The notes beneath the pieces were generated by a model, which worked only from the letters and a program-made list of their open reading frames with translations, did not search any database and was not told the origin of the DNA. A DNA stretch of 64,000 nt from Apricaphanius iberus. Lineage: Eukaryota; Chordata; Actinopteri; Cyprinodontiformes; Aphaniidae. The DNA is taken from positions 744,001 through 808,000 of the forward strand of contig JAPXFQ010002758.1 in NCBI GenBank assembly GCA_028564705.1. Reading direction: 5' to 3'. The translations under genes and the position numbers were made by a program. This document shows, piece after piece, positions 13,008 to 64,000 of the stretch (the first letter of the stretch is position 1; every line of letters starts with the position of its first letter).

Positions 13008-13518
13008 GTTAGTCCTAAAAATACTCTACCAAGTTTACGATCTATTTACAAAAGGGACTTTAAAAATGGCAGGTGACTGATAATGACTTTGGTTGGTGGA
13101 CGGTAGGTGACGAGTTTTACCCAGAATACACTTGGAGACGATATCGGCAATCCTCTTGTAACTTTTCATGTTGTAAAGTTACATGTGAGAGTGAAAATAA
13201 AGCCAGTCGTGAATTATAACATTTTAGTCAATATTTTACACCTACTACATCACTAAAGTCAGTCGGTCTTGAAAAAGTTTTTAGCAACCATGACTCAATC
13301 CGGACTGGGCAACCTATAAAACCATTGTATGATATCCCCTGAACGTGCTGTCAGTGGCAGCAAAATATAGTTATAATGTGAGTTAGCTTGTGTGTCATTG
13401 AGAGGCCCGACTTTTCCTTAGCTCCAAAGACATAGAAAGAGACAGGGAGCCCGGGCCCCTCTGATGCCCGGGCCCGGGGCGTGCCGCCCTCCCAGCCCCC
13501 CCTGAAGCTCCGCCCCTG

Positions 13519-13526
13519 AGACTGAT
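13519..13526. repeat. Right target-site duplication of hAT element (AGACTGAT)
   Basis: Identical to 9806-9813. Confidence 0.88.
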
Positions 13527-13575
13527 ATTAAGCTATTTGTTTCTGTTGAGAAGATGGTGCCTCTTAACTGTTCAT

Positions 13576-13581
13576 TTTATT
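13576..13581 (-). terminator. Candidate poly(A) signal of the TMPRSS2-like gene
   Basis: AATAAA on the minus strand, about 275 bases after the stop and just outside the hAT element. The predicted 3'UTR would include the LINE-type tail at 13592-13720. Confidence 0.45.
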
Positions 13582-13591
13582 TATAATCATA

Positions 13592-13720
13592 ATGATAACT
13601 GTCTGTGATGGACTGGCGACCTGACCAGGGTGTACCCCGCCTCTCGCCCATTGACAGCTGGAGATAGGCACCAGCCCCCCCGCGACCCCTTGAGGACTAA
13701 GCGGTTCAGATGGATGGATG
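13592..13720. repeat. LINE 3'-tail type repeat ending in GATG units
   Basis: GATGGACTGGCGACCTGACC, then GCTGGAGATAGGCACCAGC and GCGGTTCAGATGGATGGATG: a very common teleost LINE tail (L2/RTE type; class from general knowledge). Lies in the predicted 3'UTR of the TMPRSS2-like gene. Confidence 0.65.
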
Positions 13721-13854
13721 ATAACTGTCTTTGATTGAGTGAATGCGAGAGATAAATCCTTCAACTGATTTCTGACAATTTTGATATGAGGGTTAAGGTC
13801 CCGGGGCGGAGCTCGGTAATTTTGAAAGGACCTTGCCCTGAACACACGTATGTC

Positions 13855-21558
<7,704 letters not shown>

Positions 21559-23343
21559 CTTCTGTTGATCCAACAATATTTTTTAGGCTAAAGTCTCTTC
21601 CTGTGATCATTCAGCTATTTTTCCCCATCCAAATATTTGGCTCAGAATCACTGTTTGACTCTGAAAGTTAAAGGTCTCTCTGACAAGTTTAGGACCTTCA
21701 GCATCTCCTCTCTGCTCGGCCCTGCAGCATTGTCGCAGAGCCAATAATCAAATAAAACCATTTGTATAAACATCCGAAAGGCCACTCCTGCACTTCACAT
21801 GCAGTTGCTGGTAAAACACACTGAACGTCTCTGTGGGGCTTTTTCACATTGCAGTAAGTCTGCAGTTCACACCAATTTACATGAAGAATGCAGGTGAACA
21901 CAATCAGTTTTTGAAAGTACAGGAGATATTCAGAATTTTTTTTTATTATTCTATCAGCGAATTTGCTCGGTGTCTCAGTTTTTTTGAGATTCTTGATCTT
22001 TACAAAGTTTCCTGCATCTGTGATGTTACATCTGCCTGCCAGTTGTTTCAAAGTTAAACTTCATTAACATACATTTCAAATGATTCCTAAGTTTTCATAG
22101 AGGAAAAAACATATATATGTTCTGCAAATCAGTGCTATCCATAATGGCAATTTTTCTACAAGACCTGCAGTTTGACCCACCATGGATATCAGCTTCTGGG
22201 CTACATCCTGGGTTATGGTGATCTATTTTTGCTTTAGTGTTTTTTAATTTTGCTTTAAGAACTAACCCAGGCTTTCTCTGTGGGATTAAGAACTGATAGA
22301 TTTTGTTGCCCTGAACCATAGATTATAAGGTTCTGCTCCTTTAGGCACTTTTAGTTATTACTTTCAGGTTGTAAAATGATGCTCCACTGTGTTGGAAAAA
22401 TCATAGTTCTTCACCAGATCACGCTTGGATTTTTGGATCATTTCCCTTGAATAGTGGCTAAATTATCAGAGAGCCCACACATGAATAGTCTAAGGATGCA
22501 TTACTGTCAGCATGAGACAGTGCACCTGGAAACGTTCAAGTTTTCCTCACTAAAGGTTGCTTTTTGCTCAATTTCAAAAAGCCTAAAGTGGGTTCCTCTG
22601 GAGGACAAACCCTTTACATCAGTCCTCTGCAACCCAATCTAGGTTTTTCCGGTAGAAGTGGCTTCTATCTTCACTCAAACTCTGCCATTCGGAAACAAGC
22701 TCTGCACGGGTGGCTACCCCATCTTCATTCAAATCCTATTGAGGAAACAGTCTTAGGCACTTGTTTGACTTTCTTGGGTGTGCTAAAACTTTATTCACAG
22801 TAGCTGAATCTCCTTGAAGTGGTCCGGAGGATCAAGTAATGGTTGATTTGAATGTAGTTTTGCTAGCAGCAGCATCCATGCCTGCAAAGTGGTTTGGGAT
22901 GTGTCGTCTCCTTAACAATGGTTGTCTATTTTGAGCATCTGTCCCATTTTAAAGCGACCATTTTGCTTTTCTAATTCAGTCAGATCGACAGTGTGATATG
23001 TTCTGCCATTTCCTTGTCTCAGCACTTTCCCCTAAACTAGCCAGAGATAATTGACACAAGACTAGCTGGTCATTTTATGGTCAGGCTCAAACAGAGGAAG
23101 AATTGAGCATCAACTTCATTTTCTTTAACACTGTAATTCATTGAATCTCATCAGTGGTCATGGCAATCTATACAAATGACAAAGCAGTGATGAGTAAATA
23201 AAAATAAGATTTTAGCTGGTTTCAAACCCTTTGGCCACATCTTTGGATCAGAAGGGATAAAAAGATCTGAAGCTTTTGTGACAGTGTGGACGTCCGTCAC
23301 TATGACTCTGATTGATCATGTGCCCTGGCTGCTTGGCCACAGG

Positions 23344-23465
23344 AATATCCCTTTGGCTGAATGGTTAGTGCACATGACTCTCACCAGGGAGTTGTGGGAT
23401 TCATTCCTGCCCGGGCCCTCATTGTGTGCCTTGCCACACTTTGTGTAACTGTAATCTTTTTAATT
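23344..23465 (+). mobile_element. tRNA-derived SINE candidate
   Basis: TGGCTGAATGGTTAGTGC resembles a tRNA A box, and GTGGGATTCATTCCTGCC resembles a B box about 45 bases later. The acceptor stem does not fold as a tRNA, so it reads as a SINE head. Confidence 0.5.
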
Positions 23466-23999
23466 CCGTGGGTCTCCTGCTCAATTTAAACTTACATCAT
23501 TGTGCTCTGCACTCTTCCATGCCCCAATTTTTATTTTTTGCCTCTTTTCAAAATTTCTAGCAGATCTGAAGTGGTCAAGGTTTTAAAATGGAGTTTTAAT
23601 ATAAGCCGTTTTCAGATTGACATTGTGAAATATTGTGTCTTTAACAGTAGTTGTTTTCAAATACACCACTTTTTTACCGGAACATTGCCTTTCGGTTGCT
23701 TTCACGCGGCAAGAAATTTACTAGACTGATTCTGATGAATGTCTGGGGGGTGGTTGTATACGGACAGGCTGTTGTGAGGGACACAACAGCCTGTCTGAAA
23801 CTCGACCTGACATCCTGAACACAAACCCCCTACTGTCACACGTCTGGTTTGTTACTAGGGGTTCAGACGATAATAAGCCAGTAAAAGTTAGCTGCACAGG
23901 GGCCGATGTATGCTTTCAGACTCAAAGGTCAAAACGACAAAGTCCGGAATATTCATTTTTCATGGCCTGTTTAAAAGGGGTTATAGAGCGAGTGAGGGA

Positions 24000-24450
24000 T
24001 GCATGGATGAAGCACTGAAATGCAATTACAGAGTGTGATCGAGCTTTTAAATGTGTATTTGCAAGAATCTGGTGATACGAGATGTATCACAATACAGGGG
24101 GGGATTGATACGATATATCGCGATGAGTAAGACTATATCATGATTTTTAAAACTGAATTTAACAGTAGAAAAACTCAGCATTTTAAACACTCCAACCTGT
24201 TTCATAATGAACACATCCAGGTTTATTACTAGATGTTGTTATCCACTGGAATGAAGAAGATGAAACCAGCCAACTAGCGTGGGACTTAATTTTACTACAA
24301 TAAAAAAAATTACTGTAATCAATAATGGTCCCTCAAATTCTGAAAAGTAAAATAGAAATCACTATATTGCTTTTGAATACTGATGCAATATTGTGATGTA
24401 AATATTGAGATATATCAGCATATCAATATTTTCTTACATCCCTACTAGCT
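24000..24450. repeat. Decayed ATATCG-rich repeat
   Basis: Repeated GATATATCGCGATG and AATATTGAGATATATC words ending in CTTACATCCCTA. Probably a MITE; ends not defined. Confidence 0.35.
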
Positions 24451-24563
24451 TTTCCATAATTTTATGTGAAGAAAAAGATAAAACATGAAAGCAAGCTTCT
24501 GATTACGGCTAATGCAGGTCTTCTGAAGGACAAACTGTATGCAGGTGACATATTTTTGTTCTT

Positions 24564-24569
24564 TTTATT
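24564..24569 (-). terminator. Candidate poly(A) signal AATAAA of atm
   Basis: AATAAA on the minus strand about 420 bases after the atm stop. Chosen by position only; other weak variants exist nearby. Confidence 0.45.
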
Positions 24570-24986
24570 TTATGAGAAATAAAACATTCAGTAATCTTTT
24601 AAAGTAGGAGGGGGAGAAAGCAGAAGTCAATTAAAAAACTCCTCTAAATAAGGAAAAAGGAATACTGCATAGGCCAAAAATGTTTAATACATTCATAAAG
24701 GCTGTTCTTTGGATAGTCAAGGGCGCAGGTCATACATCATACTTTAGTCAACAGTGAGAAAACATTCACATCGAATCAAACTAAGGAAAAAAAAAATATA
24801 TATCAATTACAAACAAAATACAAGGTTTAATCGGTTCCACTCTTTCAATCACAACTACATAAGATCCAGAGCTTTGTAATAAAGTGCAACAGTCTACAGA
24901 GACTGATTACAAAGCTGGTACAGTACCAATCTACTGTATGTGAGGTTTAGCACAGCCAGTCTCAATGACAGCCTTCTTCTCGGGGT

Positions 24987-64000
<39,014 letters not shown>

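Larger units (their letters stand above)
9814..13518 (-). mobile_element. hAT-superfamily DNA transposon, 3.7 kb
   Basis: The same 8-base sequence AGACTGAT flanks both sides (9806-9813 and 13519-13526), the target-site length typical of hAT. The ends are imperfect inverted repeats: CACTAGCGGAAC at left against CAGGGGCGGAGC read inward from the right, followed by G/C-rich matching sequence. It contains a two-exon transposase on the minus strand. The identical target repeats and nearly open frame suggest a fairly recent insertion. Confidence 0.9.
21559..24563. other. Intergenic DNA between the atm end and the TMPRSS2-like start
   Basis: Should contain the promoter and 5'UTR of the TMPRSS2-like gene. 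No TATA box or CpG island stands out. The SINE candidate (23344) and the ATATCG repeat (24000) lie here. Confidence 0.5.

Noticed and set aside
13440..13518. CpG-island promoter
   Set aside because: The G/C-rich block is the terminal part of the hAT element, mirrored at 9830-9870.
23344..23465. tRNA gene
   Set aside because: No acceptor stem or anticodon arm pairing; only promoter-like boxes remain.

Overview
The window is vertebrate genomic DNA, most likely from a teleost fish. It holds two spliced genes on the minus strand, GT-AG introns, and a dense layer of fish-type DNA transposons, MITEs, LINE tails and microsatellites. No bacterial-type operon, rRNA, tRNA gene or CRISPR array was seen.

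Right part (24987-64000, minus strand): most of atm, the PI3K-like checkpoint kinase of the DNA double-strand-break response. I placed 58 coding exons with consistent splice phases. Together they give one open frame of about 2,902 residues, from a point matching roughly residue 190 of human ATM to the stop codon. The first coding exons lie beyond the right edge. The HEAT solenoid, FAT, kinase and FATC regions are all present. The kinase motifs and the SQ autophosphorylation site are kept, but the segment that carries the redox cysteine of human ATM has no cysteine here.

Middle part (13855-21558, minus strand, downstream of atm): a complete 12-exon type II transmembrane serine-protease-like gene of TMPRSS2 architecture (cytosolic tail, TM, LDLa, SRCR, trypsin fold; 469 residues). 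Its frame is open and its His/Asp/Ser triad is present. The activation-cleavage IVGG motif, the S1-pocket Asp and the oxyanion-hole Gly are all replaced, which suggests a pseudoprotease.

Left part (1-13.6 kb): no host gene recognised. It contains MITEs with clear target-site duplications, a CT-rich minisatellite, and a 3.7 kb hAT transposon (9814-13518) with a perfect 8-bp target-site duplication. Its ZMYM1-like transposase is broken by what looks like a single frameshift.

The introns of both genes are full of mobile elements: several hAT-type MITEs with duplicated target sites, a solo LTR nested inside one of them, a THAP-domain transposon relic, Tc1/mariner relics and a 5'-truncated LINE. 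The two host genes lie head-to-tail on the same strand with about 3 kb between the end of atm and the start of the protease gene.
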